Under the pieces are notes generated by a model. The model saw only the letters and a program-made list of their open reading frames with translations. It did no database searches and had not been told where the DNA came from. Of a stretch of DNA of 64,000 bases, positions 54,187 through 62,623 are shown piece after piece (the stretch's first letter is position 1; every line of letters starts with the position of its first letter). This DNA comes from Micromonospora pallida (GTDB taxonomy: Bacteria; Actinomycetota; Actinomycetes; Mycobacteriales; Micromonosporaceae), in assembly GCF_900090325.1 (NCBI RefSeq), contig NZ_FMHW01000002.1, positions 3,100,001 to 3,164,000 on the forward strand, written 5' to 3'. Made by a program: the position numbers and the translations under genes.

Positions 54187-57100
54187 CGGGTGGCCTCCCG
54201 CTTCGGTACGACGAAGACCACGGCCACCGGGAAGCTGTGGTCCTTCGGGTCGCGGTAGCGGGCGGCGACCGCTTCGAGTTCGCGGTCGCGCTCGGCTTCC
54301 AGGGCCAACAGACGGTCCTCCCAGGATTGGCGGTCCTTGCGGTACTGGGTGAGTTCTTCCCTGGTCTTGCTCGCCTCGGCGCGGCTGATCAGCGCCTGTT
54401 CGGTCTCGCTGTCGTCGGCGTCGAGCGCGCCGCGCAGGGTGGCGGCGAACTGTTCGAGGTTGTGGATGATGCGCTGCCGTTCGGCTTCCTGCCGCTGGGC
54501 GAGCTTGCGCTCCAGCGACTCCTGCCGGGCCCTGGTCCGCCACTCGATGGCCGACAGCAGGCCGCCCCGGACGCGGGGCCAGCGCTCGGCCAGCCGTGCC
54601 TGCACGACCGGGGAGGCGGGGGCGCCGGTCGTCAGTGCCCGGTCGAGGATGCCCTTGAGCATGCCGAGGTTCTCCAGGCGGCGGAAGCGGCCCTGTTCGG
54701 GGGCCCAGCCGCCGGCGTGGAGCACCTCCTCGTGCAGCCGCACGCCGTCCGCGCCGACCAGCACGAACCGGGAGTACGCCCCGACCAGCACGTCCTCCAG
54801 GGTGGGATCGTCGCTGACCACAGCGGTGACCCGGTGCAGGCCGATGTCGGGGTTGGAGACAGCGGCGCGCAGCAGCCGGGTCGACATGGCCACCAGGGGG
54901 TGGTTGAGGTGGGCGAGGACGATGCCGTCGCGGTCCTCCTTGGCCACCTGCGGGTCGAAGGTGACCGGCAGTTGGCGGGGCGGCTCGTCGCCGTCGGCGA
55001 GCTTGGCGGTGAGGCCGGCACCGGCCCGCTGCCAGGAGCCGGTCAGCGGCGGCACCGTGTAGAGGCCGTCGAGCAGGTGCTTGTCGTCGGTATGCCGCTG
55101 AAGTCGCTGCTGGCGGGCCAGTTCCAGGGCGGTGTCCACGACCCGCTTGACCGCCGTCGGGGTGATGCCGAGTTCCTCGACGGTCTGGTCGAGGTCGGCG
55201 CGGAGCCGGCGGACCTGCTCGCGCAGGTTGGACTCGACGGGCAGGGTGCCGGCGGCCTTGTCGCGGCCGGCCGTGTCGATGTCGACGTTGACCTGCTCGC
55301 CGAGCATCCGCCGCTGCACCGCGTCGGAGAGGACGGCGTTGACGGAGCCGAGGTCCTCCTCCATCCGGGCGACCTTCGTGGCGACCCGGGACAGGAACTC
55401 CAGGTCGGCCTCGAACGCGTCGACCGGCTTACCGAAGCCGGTGCCGACGAAGTGCTGGATCTCCGGGTTGACCTCCTGCCCGTACCGGTCGATCCGGCCG
55501 ATCCGCTGTTCCAGCTTGTTGGGGTTGAACGGGATGTCGTAGTTGACCAGCCGGTGGCAGTGGTTCTGCAGGTCGATGCCCTCGCTGGCCGCGTCGGTGG
55601 CGAGCAGGATCCGCACCGGGCGCTCGGTGGGCTGGGCCTGGAACGCCAGCCGGATCTGCTCCCGCTCGTCGCCCGGTGTGCCGCCGTGCAGTAGGGCCAG
55701 CCCGTCGCCGCCGAGCCCCTCCTGTCGGAGCAGGTCGGCCAGCCAGGTCTGGGTGTCGCGGTACTCGGTGAAGACGACGACCCGCTCGTTCGTCCAGTGC
55801 CGGCCGTCGGGGCGGCAGATCGCCGTCAGATAGGTGATCAGCTCGCGGGCCTTGGCGTCGGGCTGGGCCTCCTTCTGCTCCGCCCAGTCGAGCATCTTCT
55901 GCAGCAGGGCCGTCTCGTCGTCGGTGGGGTCCGGCTGCATCGGGCGGACCCGGTTCAGCGCATCGTCCTCCGCCTCGGCGAGTTGCTCGTCGTCGTAGGT
56001 GGCCATGTCCTCCATCAGTTCGTCCATCCACTCCGGCACGTCGTCCCCGGCGGCCAGGCTGGGCGAGCCCTTCCGGTTGGCCAGGGTGTCGAGGTAGACG
56101 CGGACGGTGTGGGCGAACGCGGCCGGGCTGGAGAAGAGCCGCTTCTTGAGCAGCAGCGTCACCAGGTCGGTGGCCTTACGGCCGCGCTGCGAATGCAGGC
56201 GCTTGCGCCGCAGCTCGGCGAACTGGGTCAGCAGGGCATGGATCTGCCGCTCGTCTTCCGGGTACGTGACCGGGATCGCGGACGCCTGGCGTTCGACGAA
56301 GCGGGGGGTGCCGTCCGGCTTCTCGATGTGCCGCTTGAGCCGGCGGACGACGGTGTCCCTGACGGCGGTCTGGTCGGGCTTGACGCCACGGGCGAACCGT
56401 TGGTTGTCGAGGATCTCCAGGAGCGCGGTGAACGATGCCTGGTAACCGTTGTGCGGGGTCGCGGAGAGGAAGAGCCGGTGGGTGAAGTGCGGGGCGAGCC
56501 GGCGGATCAGCTTGGTCTGCTGTGAGTCGACGGCGTAGATCTGCTTGGGCGCGGCCGGAGCGACGTGGTGTGCCTCGTCGAGGATGAGCAGGTCGAACGT
56601 GCGCGGATAGGTCGGGCCGTCGGCGGGCAGCACCTCGTCGAGGAGGCGCTGCGCCTTCTGCCCGCGCAGCCACGGCAGGCTGACAATGCTCAGCGGGTGG
56701 ACCTCGAACGGGTTGGCCGCCGAGCCGTGGCTGCGGCGAACGGCGGCGCAGCGCTCGGAGTCGATGATGGTGAAGTCGAGGCCGAACTTCTCGGCCATCT
56801 CGTCGCGCCATTTCAGGGTCAGGCCGGCCGGGCAGACGATCATGATGCGGCGGGCGCGGTGCCGCAGCAGCAGTTCCTGGGCCACCAGTCCGGCCTCGAT
56901 GGTCTTGCCGAGGCCGACGTCGTCGGCGAGCAGCAGGTTGACCCGCGGCGCGTCGACCGCGCGGGCCACCGGTTCGAGCTGGTAGTCCTCGATGGCGACG
57001 CCGGAGCGGAACGGCGCCTGTAGCGTCTTCACGTCAGCCGAGGTGACAGCCGACCAGCGGACCGCGTCGAGGAAGGCCGCCAGCCGCTGCGGCGAGTCGA

Positions 57101-57335
57101 ACGCCTCCCCGGCGACCGGGGGCAGTGCGCCGCTGGGCAGCACCTGCCGGCCCGGCTCGACCTCCCAGATGACGTCGAGGGTGTGGCCGTAGCGGCCGTC
57201 CTCGACGCTCTGCAGCGTGACCAGCGTGCACTGCCCGGCCGGCTCGATGTTGCTGACAACCCAGCGCTGGCCGCGTACCGCGACCAGCTTGCTGACCGCC
57301 AGTTCGTCGGCGTTGGCCGTCGTCATGCTCGGCAT
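54183..57335 (-). CDS. drmD: DISARM class 1 SNF2-like helicase DrmD
   Basis: 1050 residues. N-terminal beta-rich region, then LLLADDVGLGKTIEAGLVAQ (Walker A, near 138), LLILDEAHHVAPA (DEAH, near 253), FLSATPHNG, and the C-lobe LLATDAASEGIDLQNHCHRL with LEQRIGRIDRYGQ near 612. A long coiled-coil-like tail (RQESLERKLAQRQEAERQRI) ends it. DrmD is the signature of class 1 DISARM. ATG 57335 is chosen for GGGAG 4 bases upstream; ATG 57326 is the alternative. Confidence 0.93.
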   Translation of the reverse strand: MPSMTTANADELAVSKLVAVRGQRWVVSNIEPAGQCTLVTLQSVEDGRYGHTLDVIWEVEPGRQVLPSGALPPVAGEAFDSPQRLAAFLDAVRWSAVTSADVKTLQAPFRSGVAIEDYQLEPVARAVDAPRVNLLLADDVGLGKTIEAGLVAQELLLRHRARRIMIVCPAGLTLKWRDEMAEKFGLDFTIIDSERCAAVRRSHGSAANPFEVHPLSIVSLPWLRGQKAQRLLDEVLPADGPTYPRTFDLLILDEAHHVAPAAPKQIYAVDSQQTKLIRRLAPHFTHRLFLSATPHNGYQASFTALLEILDNQRFARGVKPDQTAVRDTVVRRLKRHIEKPDGTPRFVERQASAIPVTYPEDERQIHALLTQFAELRRKRLHSQRGRKATDLVTLLLKKRLFSSPAAFAHTVRVYLDTLANRKGSPSLAAGDDVPEWMDELMEDMATYDDEQLAEAEDDALNRVRPMQPDPTDDETALLQKMLDWAEQKEAQPDAKARELITYLTAICRPDGRHWTNERVVVFTEYRDTQTWLADLLRQEGLGGDGLALLHGGTPGDEREQIRLAFQAQPTERPVRILLATDAASEGIDLQNHCHRLVNYDIPFNPNKLEQRIGRIDRYGQEVNPEIQHFVGTGFGKPVDAFEADLEFLSRVATKVARMEEDLGSVNAVLSDAVQRRMLGEQVNVDIDTAGRDKAAGTLPVESNLREQVRRLRADLDQTVEELGITPTAVKRVVDTALELARQQRLQRHTDDKHLLDGLYTVPPLTGSWQRAGAGLTAKLADGDEPPRQLPVTFDPQVAKEDRDGIVLAHLNHPLVAMSTRLLRAAVSNPDIGLHRVTAVVSDDPTLEDVLVGAYSRFVLVGADGVRLHEEVLHAGGWAPEQGRFRRLENLGMLKGILDRALTTGAPASPVVQARLAERWPRVRGGLLSAIEWRTRARQESLERKLAQRQEAERQRIIHNLEQFAATLRGALDADDSETEQALISRAEASKTREELTQYRKDRQSWEDRLLALEAERDRELEAVAARYRDPKDHSFPVAVVFVVPKREATR

Positions 57336-57526
57336 TGCGCTCCCATGTTCACTTCGCCCCCACTTGAACCCCGCGACCCTACGTCCGTCCAAGGTGAACG
57401 GCGAGTCATCTGATCGGGTTGTTTGTTTCGGTTTGTAGCCCATTGGCGGGTGACCAGAAGATCACCCATGTCCAGTCCGTTCAACGAGACCGCGCAGTCA
57501 GCCGACCGGGTCCGGTCCGGTCCCGC

Positions 57527-59455
57527 TCATCGCTGCCCTCCCTTCGGGCGTAGCGCACCGCCGGCCAGGCCGTCCGCCGCGAGTCGCGCAAGGTCACCGC
57601 CGAGCGCCGTGACCTCCCGTACCGTCGATTCGAAGTCGACCAGCCGGCGGAACGCTTCGCCTTGCGCGCGCTGCTCGTCGAGGTGAAGGCGGCAGATCTG
57701 GGCACGGCGGACGTCGATTCTCGTGCCGGAGAGGCTGGTGACCTGCCGCTCGTTGGCGGTACTACGCAGCTGACCGGCGAGGAACCACGGATCCAGGACG
57801 GCCGGGTTGGCACGCAGCAGGACGAGACTCGGCCCGAGCAGCAGCCCGCCCGTGGTCACGACCTGGGCGACCAACCGGCGGGCAGCCACCGGGACGACGA
57901 CGTCGCCGGGTTGCAGGTTGATCCGCTCGGCCAGGCTGCCGTCGTCGTGGGCGGTCGGCTCGACGCCGTTGGCGACGTCCTGCCCGGTCACCACGACGCC
58001 CGGGACCGCGCTATCCGTCGCGCCGTCCCGCTCGGCTGCCGGCCTGACTCGCACCGGCCCGATGATCTGCAGCGCACCGATGCGTGCCAGTTCGGCGACG
58101 GTCATGGTCTCCGGTACCGTCCGGCGGCCCGCTACGGGCGTGACCTGCGGCATGAGCGCCGGCAGCCGGCCGGCTGCGTCGGCCAGCCGTTGCTGGAGCC
58201 GGGTGAGGTGCTCGCCCGTAGTCTCGCCTGTGACGACGGGTTGCCGGCGGGCCGGGGTGATGTCGACCTCCTCGTCGAGCAGTTCGATCACCGGGACGGC
58301 GCGGGCGAAGCCTGCTTCCTCGACCTCGGCGTCCGGCGTGCTGGTGAAGTCCCGCCACGCCGCGAGGATCCGGGGGCCGGTCTCGGTCAGGTCGTCACCG
58401 GCGGCGTCGACCAGCAGCGTCCGCGCCGGTGGCGGCGCGTCGGGCGCGGGCCGCCGCAACACCCACACATGCAGGGGTACGCCGTGCGGCGCGGCCGCCC
58501 CGGGCGGGAGCGCAACGACGGCGCGCAGGGCGCCGCGACGCAGCAGCTCAGCACGGATCCGTCGGCCGGCGCGGCGGCTGGCCACGGTAGGTGGCATCAG
58601 CAGTACGGCCTGCCCGCCGACCCGCAGGTGGGCCAGGGCGTGCTGGGCCCAGGCCAGCTCCGGTTCGGTACGGGGGGTGCTGCCGACGATCCAGCGTGGG
58701 TCGTGGCCGAGTTCCTCGTCGCCCCAGTTAGTGGACCCGAACGGGGGGTGGCAGACGACGACGTCGAAGGTGCGGCCGGTGAACGCGTCGGCACGCAGGG
58801 AGTCGCCGGTGCTGATCTCCCCCGGCACGTCGCGGAGGGCGAGCCACAGGCTGGCGAGCCGGGCGAGGCCCTCGTCGAGTTCCTGCCCGTCGGCGGAGGT
58901 GCAGCCGGCGCGGACGGCGGCGCGCAGCATGGCGCCGGATCCGGCGGCGGGGTCGAAGACGGCGTCGCCGCCGACGCCGGCGAGGCCGACCATGAGGTCG
59001 GCGACGTCGTCCGGGGTGGCGAACGGGCGGCCGGGTCCGGGTGCGGAGAACCGCTGCCACAGCTCGTCGAAGGCGCCCTGCGGGCCGAGTTCGTCGGCGA
59101 GCGCGTCGACGTCGGGCAGCAGCGCTTTCAGGTGCGGGTCGGCTGGCCGGCGGGGGCGTCGGCCGCGTTGTCGGGCCAGCAGCAGGGTGCCGACGGCGGC
59201 GAGGCCGGCGGCCGGGGATTCGCTGGCTGCGGCGAGGTGCCGCCACAGGCGTTCGGCGGTGGCCAGCTCGGGCAGCTTGCCCTGGGCGCGGAGCCACTGC
59301 TCGACCTGCGCCAGGTCGAACTCGGGGCTGGCCGGGACGCCGCCCACCGGGACGGGGAAGTCGGCGTGGCGCTTGCGCCAGTTGCTGACCGCGGCGCGAC
59401 CGACCCCGGCAAGCCGGGCGATCTCCGCTGCCGTGACGGTCGGTGTCTCCTGCAC
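57527..59455 (-). CDS. N6-adenine DNA methylase with fused HsdS-like region and N-terminal HTH
   Basis: 642 residues. An N-terminal helix-turn-helix (TAAEIARLAGVGRAAVSNWR), an HsdM-like catalytic domain with SAM motif FDPAAGSGAMLRAAVRAG near 170 and motif IV variant CHPPFGSTNWG (HPPF for NPPF) near 237, and a C-terminal TRD-like half (VAELARIGALQIIGPVRV, INLQPGDVVVPVAARRL, FLAGQLRS) as in HsdS. No restriction subunit is adjacent. It reads into drmD after 191 bases and is probably the first gene of the defence operon. GTG 59455 is the likely start. Confidence 0.85.
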   Translation of the reverse strand: MQETPTVTAAEIARLAGVGRAAVSNWRKRHADFPVPVGGVPASPEFDLAQVEQWLRAQGKLPELATAERLWRHLAAASESPAAGLAAVGTLLLARQRGRRPRRPADPHLKALLPDVDALADELGPQGAFDELWQRFSAPGPGRPFATPDDVADLMVGLAGVGGDAVFDPAAGSGAMLRAAVRAGCTSADGQELDEGLARLASLWLALRDVPGEISTGDSLRADAFTGRTFDVVVCHPPFGSTNWGDEELGHDPRWIVGSTPRTEPELAWAQHALAHLRVGGQAVLLMPPTVASRRAGRRIRAELLRRGALRAVVALPPGAAAPHGVPLHVWVLRRPAPDAPPPARTLLVDAAGDDLTETGPRILAAWRDFTSTPDAEVEEAGFARAVPVIELLDEEVDITPARRQPVVTGETTGEHLTRLQQRLADAAGRLPALMPQVTPVAGRRTVPETMTVAELARIGALQIIGPVRVRPAAERDGATDSAVPGVVVTGQDVANGVEPTAHDDGSLAERINLQPGDVVVPVAARRLVAQVVTTGGLLLGPSLVLLRANPAVLDPWFLAGQLRSTANERQVTSLSGTRIDVRRAQICRLHLDEQRAQGEAFRRLVDFESTVREVTALGGDLARLAADGLAGGALRPKGGQR

Positions 59456-59492
59456 CTCCGCAGTGTGCCACGCCCGTCAAGCATTACGTCTG

Positions 59493-59521
59493 TTGACAGC
59501 GTTCACGGATGATGCTCTCAT
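59493..59521 (+). promoter_or_regulatory. Promoter of the DUF4352 lipoprotein gene
   Basis: TTGACA (59493-59498), a 17-base spacer and TCTCAT (59516-59521), about 32 bases before ATG 59554, in the short divergent gap to the methylase gene. Confidence 0.5.
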
Positions 59522-59553
59522 TGACGCCGCCACGCGAGAGCAGGAGGATCCCC

Positions 59554-60072
59554 ATGCGCAAGAGCACCACCATCGCCCTGATCACCACCGGTCTGGTCGC
59601 CCTGGGCTGCAGTTCCGGCGGCACCGACAGCGCCGTTGGTTCCGGCAGCGCGGGCGACGACAAGAAGGCCACGGTCGCGAAGGTCGGCGAGCCGGCCCGG
59701 GACGGCAAGTTCGAGTTCACCGTCAAGTCGTCGAAGTGCGGCGTCGCCAAGGTCGGCACCGACCTGCTCGGTCAGAAGGCGCAGGGCCAGTTCTGCCTGG
59801 TCACCCTGAACGTCAAGAACATCGGCAAAGAAGCGCAGATGTTCGACGGCAGCAGCCAGAAAGCGTACGCCGCCGACGGCACCGAGTACTCCGCCGACGG
59901 CGCCGCCGCGATGTACGCCAACAAGAACGCCGAGACCTTCCTCAACGACATCAACCCCGGTAACCAGGTCACCGGCGTGCTCGTCTTCGACATCCCGAAG
60001 AACGTCAAGCTCGCCAAGCTCGAGCTGCACGACTCCCCGTTCTCCGGCGGCATCGACGTGACGCTCGGCTGA
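59554..60072 (+). CDS. DUF4352 lipoprotein
   Basis: 172 residues. Lipobox ending LVALGCSSGG. The mature domain shows the DUF4352 pattern: VGEPARDGKFEFTVKSSKCG, FCLVTLNVKNIGKEAQMF, QKAYAADGTEYSADGAAA, NPGNQVTGVLVFDIPKN. These small immunoglobulin-like surface domains have no agreed function. AGGAGG lies 7 bases before ATG 59554. Confidence 0.9.
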   Translation: MRKSTTIALITTGLVALGCSSGGTDSAVGSGSAGDDKKATVAKVGEPARDGKFEFTVKSSKCGVAKVGTDLLGQKAQGQFCLVTLNVKNIGKEAQMFDGSSQKAYAADGTEYSADGAAAMYANKNAETFLNDINPGNQVTGVLVFDIPKNVKLAKLELHDSPFSGGIDVTLG

Positions 60073-60183
60073 CCCTCGGTCCGTCCGGGGGCGGAGTGTC
60101 CCCGCCCCCGGTGTTCGTCACTCGGCCGGCGATTGGCACCGCCGCCCGCCGGGTAGTTTCCTTTCGATACGTCAGGAGGCGTC

Positions 60184-60999
60184 ATGCGCTCCGATGAGTT
60201 CCTCCGCGACCTGGACCTGTTCCCTGCCGACCGGCACCACCGGCTGCTCGCCCTGCGCCACTACCTGCGCGCTGCCGACTGCCACGCCTGCCAGCGGGTC
60301 GGCGACGCCGTCCAGTTGGCGGTCACCGCCGCCCGCTACGACGAACTGACCGCCGCCGACGGTCTGCTCCACACCGCCGAACAACTCGCTGCAGACCATG
60401 ACGTACACCGCCGGTCCGACGACGATCCCGGACACGGTCGTGGCCGGGTCACCCGGTGGGCCGCAGGGTCCACGCCACTGATGGCGGCCACGGACGCGAG
60501 CTGGAAGGGACGCGTCGGCGGCATCGGCTATGTCGTCACCGACGGCCGGTACGGGCTGCGGGGCCGAGGCACCGGACGGCTCGACCCGACCGGCCCGTCC
60601 CGGGTTCTCGTCAACGAGCTGCGGGCGGTCGACTTTCTGCTGACCGACTACGACGAGCCGCCGGTCGGGCTGACCGTACTGCTGGACAGCCTCGGTGCGA
60701 TGGAGTGGCTACACCGCTGGCAGGCCGGCGAGACCGCCATGCCAGCCGGCTACCACCTCCGGAACCGCCGCTGGGCGACCCAGCCCACCCTGCTCCGCCT
60801 CGCCACCCAGGTGGCCGGCCGGCCGGACCTGGTGTTCGCACACGTCAAAGGCCACAGTGGTCATCCGCTCAACGAGGCCGCCGACGCGCTGGCCCACATG
60901 GCTCGCCGCCGGCGGGTGGAATCCTTCGACCTACGGCCCCGCGCGCACGACCTGGTCGACGCGTTCCTCCGCGACTGGCACACCACCGCCGCCGTCTGA
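60184..60999 (+). CDS. RNase HI-like protein with N-terminal extension
   Basis: 271 residues. The first 95 are helical with two close cysteines (DCHACQRVGD). From about residue 98 an RNase HI fold appears with the carboxylates in place: Asp in MAATDASWKG, Glu in LVNELRAVDFLL, Asp in TVLLDSLGAMEWL, and the terminal HVKGHSGHPLNEAADALAHM carrying His and Asp. Such enzymes cut RNA in RNA-DNA hybrids. AGGAGG precedes ATG 60184. It lies close to the defence operon but on the opposite strand. Confidence 0.85.
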   Translation: MRSDEFLRDLDLFPADRHHRLLALRHYLRAADCHACQRVGDAVQLAVTAARYDELTAADGLLHTAEQLAADHDVHRRSDDDPGHGRGRVTRWAAGSTPLMAATDASWKGRVGGIGYVVTDGRYGLRGRGTGRLDPTGPSRVLVNELRAVDFLLTDYDEPPVGLTVLLDSLGAMEWLHRWQAGETAMPAGYHLRNRRWATQPTLLRLATQVAGRPDLVFAHVKGHSGHPLNEAADALAHMARRRRVESFDLRPRAHDLVDAFLRDWHTTAAV

Positions 61000-61114
61000 G
61001 CGACCAACCAGGACCGCCGTTCGAGATTCCGCTGGCGGGAGCGGGTAGACGTGGCGCGGCCACCGCGTGATCATCTGTGCGCTGTGGACGTAACAACCCA
61101 AGGGAGTTCAAGAA

Positions 61115-61801
61115 ATGGCAGCTGGTGACCCCGACGGATCGGTTCCGGAGGCAGCCGTACCTGGGCAGCGCATCCTCGACCTCCTGGACAAGGCAATCGC
61201 CCTCCAGAGCCCGCTGGTGCGCAAGAACATCGCTCGGGCCCGCCAGCGAAACCCGGAGGCGACACCGGCACAGGTGATCCGCAATCTGGAGCGGATGTAC
61301 GTCAGCGCCCTGACCGGGACGGGTGCCGCAGTTGGCGGAGCGGCCGCCGCGCCCGGCGTCGGCACGGGGGTCGCACTGGCACTGTCGGCCGGCGAGGCGC
61401 TCTCGTCTCTCGAGCTGAGCGCCCTCTTCGCGCTCTCAATCGCCGAGGTCCACGGAGTTCGCATCGACGAGATCGAGCGCCGCCGAACGATCGTGATGGG
61501 GATCATGCTCGGCGGGTCCGGCTCCGCCACCATTACCAAGGTCGCCGAGCGTACGGGGCAACACTGGGGGCGTCAGGTTGTCGCCAAGGTGCCTCTCCAG
61601 ACGTTGCGCCAGATCAACAAGATCTTGGGAAAACACTTCATCACGAAGTACGGGACCAAGCAGGGAATCATCGTTCTCGGTCGAGTGGCACCGTTCGGTA
61701 TCGGCGCGGTGATCGGTGGTGGCGCCAACGCTGCCCTCGCCACGCTGGCGGTGCGGGCCGGTCGTCGCGCATTCGGCCCGCCTCCGACGTCCTGGCCATG
61801 A
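61115..61801 (+). CDS. Hypothetical protein with glycine-rich hydrophobic segments
   Basis: 228 residues. A soluble N-terminal part (LLDKAIALQSPLVRKNIARA) precedes two glycine/alanine-rich hydrophobic stretches (GTGAAVGGAAAAPGVGTGVA and GRVAPFGIGAVIGGGANAAL) separated by EVHGVRIDEIERRRTIVM. The composition resembles EcsC-like actinomycete proteins that associate with membranes; that is a loose likeness. Function unknown. Confidence 0.65.
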   Translation: MAAGDPDGSVPEAAVPGQRILDLLDKAIALQSPLVRKNIARARQRNPEATPAQVIRNLERMYVSALTGTGAAVGGAAAAPGVGTGVALALSAGEALSSLELSALFALSIAEVHGVRIDEIERRRTIVMGIMLGGSGSATITKVAERTGQHWGRQVVAKVPLQTLRQINKILGKHFITKYGTKQGIIVLGRVAPFGIGAVIGGGANAALATLAVRAGRRAFGPPPTSWP

Positions 61802-61871
61802 CCCACGCGCAGCACACCACCCGTCAGGTTGCTGCGCCCGTGCCGACGTGGCGGGCCGGGTCGGCGACCGC

Positions 61872-62525
61872 TCATCGGTCGGGGCCCAGGTCCAGCAGGC
61901 GTACCACAAGCAGCGTCCGCTGCACCGCCACCTGGACTGCATCGGCCCGTAACTGTCCCGGAAAAGCGTGGAACGTGAACAGGTGGTCGTCCTGGGCGGT
62001 CCATGGTGGGATCTCGTCGGCCTCGTATGCCGCGTGCATCGCAGGGGAGTCGAGCCGGTGGGAGGTGCCGATCGTGCGATGTGGTCGGCGTAGCGCCATC
62101 GGTTCGGTAGGCGCGGGCAGCTTGACCACGACAAACACCCCCCGGCCTTTCCAGCCCCTGACCGAGCCACTGAGCGCGTTGCCGTCCCAGGTGATCTCGC
62201 CGACGGTGAGCGGAAGCCTGTCGACGGTCCGGGTCCAGGCCCGGCGCACCCTGGTCTGGTCGGGTCGCTCGCACAGCGGCAGCCATGGCCACGGTTGGTC
62301 GGCTGGGACGGGCTGCCAGCCCTCGGCCCCGAGCCGGTGCAGTGTCTGCCGGTCGCGGATTTCGCGGACTGCTAGGCGCACGGCGTAGCCGCCGCCGACG
62401 ACGGCCACTGCGACCATCGGGTGTTGCTGGGCCATGACCTTGGCCGTGCCCAATGTCAGCGATCCGGCGCAGCACATCAGCACGAGCGCGGCCAGGAAGA
62501 AGGCGTTGGACACCCGCTCTCTCAT
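61872..62525 (-). CDS. Hypothetical membrane protein
   Basis: 217 residues with two N-terminal helices (AFFLAALVLMCCAGSLTLGT and PMVAVAVVGGGYAVRLAV) and a soluble C-terminal domain (GWKGRGVFVVVKLPAPTEPM, DHLFTFHAFPGQLRADAVQV). Convergent with the preceding gene. No family recognised. Confidence 0.6.
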   Translation of the reverse strand: MRERVSNAFFLAALVLMCCAGSLTLGTAKVMAQQHPMVAVAVVGGGYAVRLAVREIRDRQTLHRLGAEGWQPVPADQPWPWLPLCERPDQTRVRRAWTRTVDRLPLTVGEITWDGNALSGSVRGWKGRGVFVVVKLPAPTEPMALRRPHRTIGTSHRLDSPAMHAAYEADEIPPWTAQDDHLFTFHAFPGQLRADAVQVAVQRTLLVVRLLDLGPDR

Positions 62526-62623
62526 CGACCGTCACCTTATAGATCCGGCACCACCCGGGGTGTTGGTAAGAATCGCGACATCAGGGGCCAGATCTGGGTC
62601 CGGAGTGGCACTACCATGCGAAT

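Noticed and set aside
57448..57467. Inverted repeat GGGTGA / TCACCC before drmD
   Set aside because: The arms are only 6 bp and common by chance at this GC; no promoter could be placed around it.
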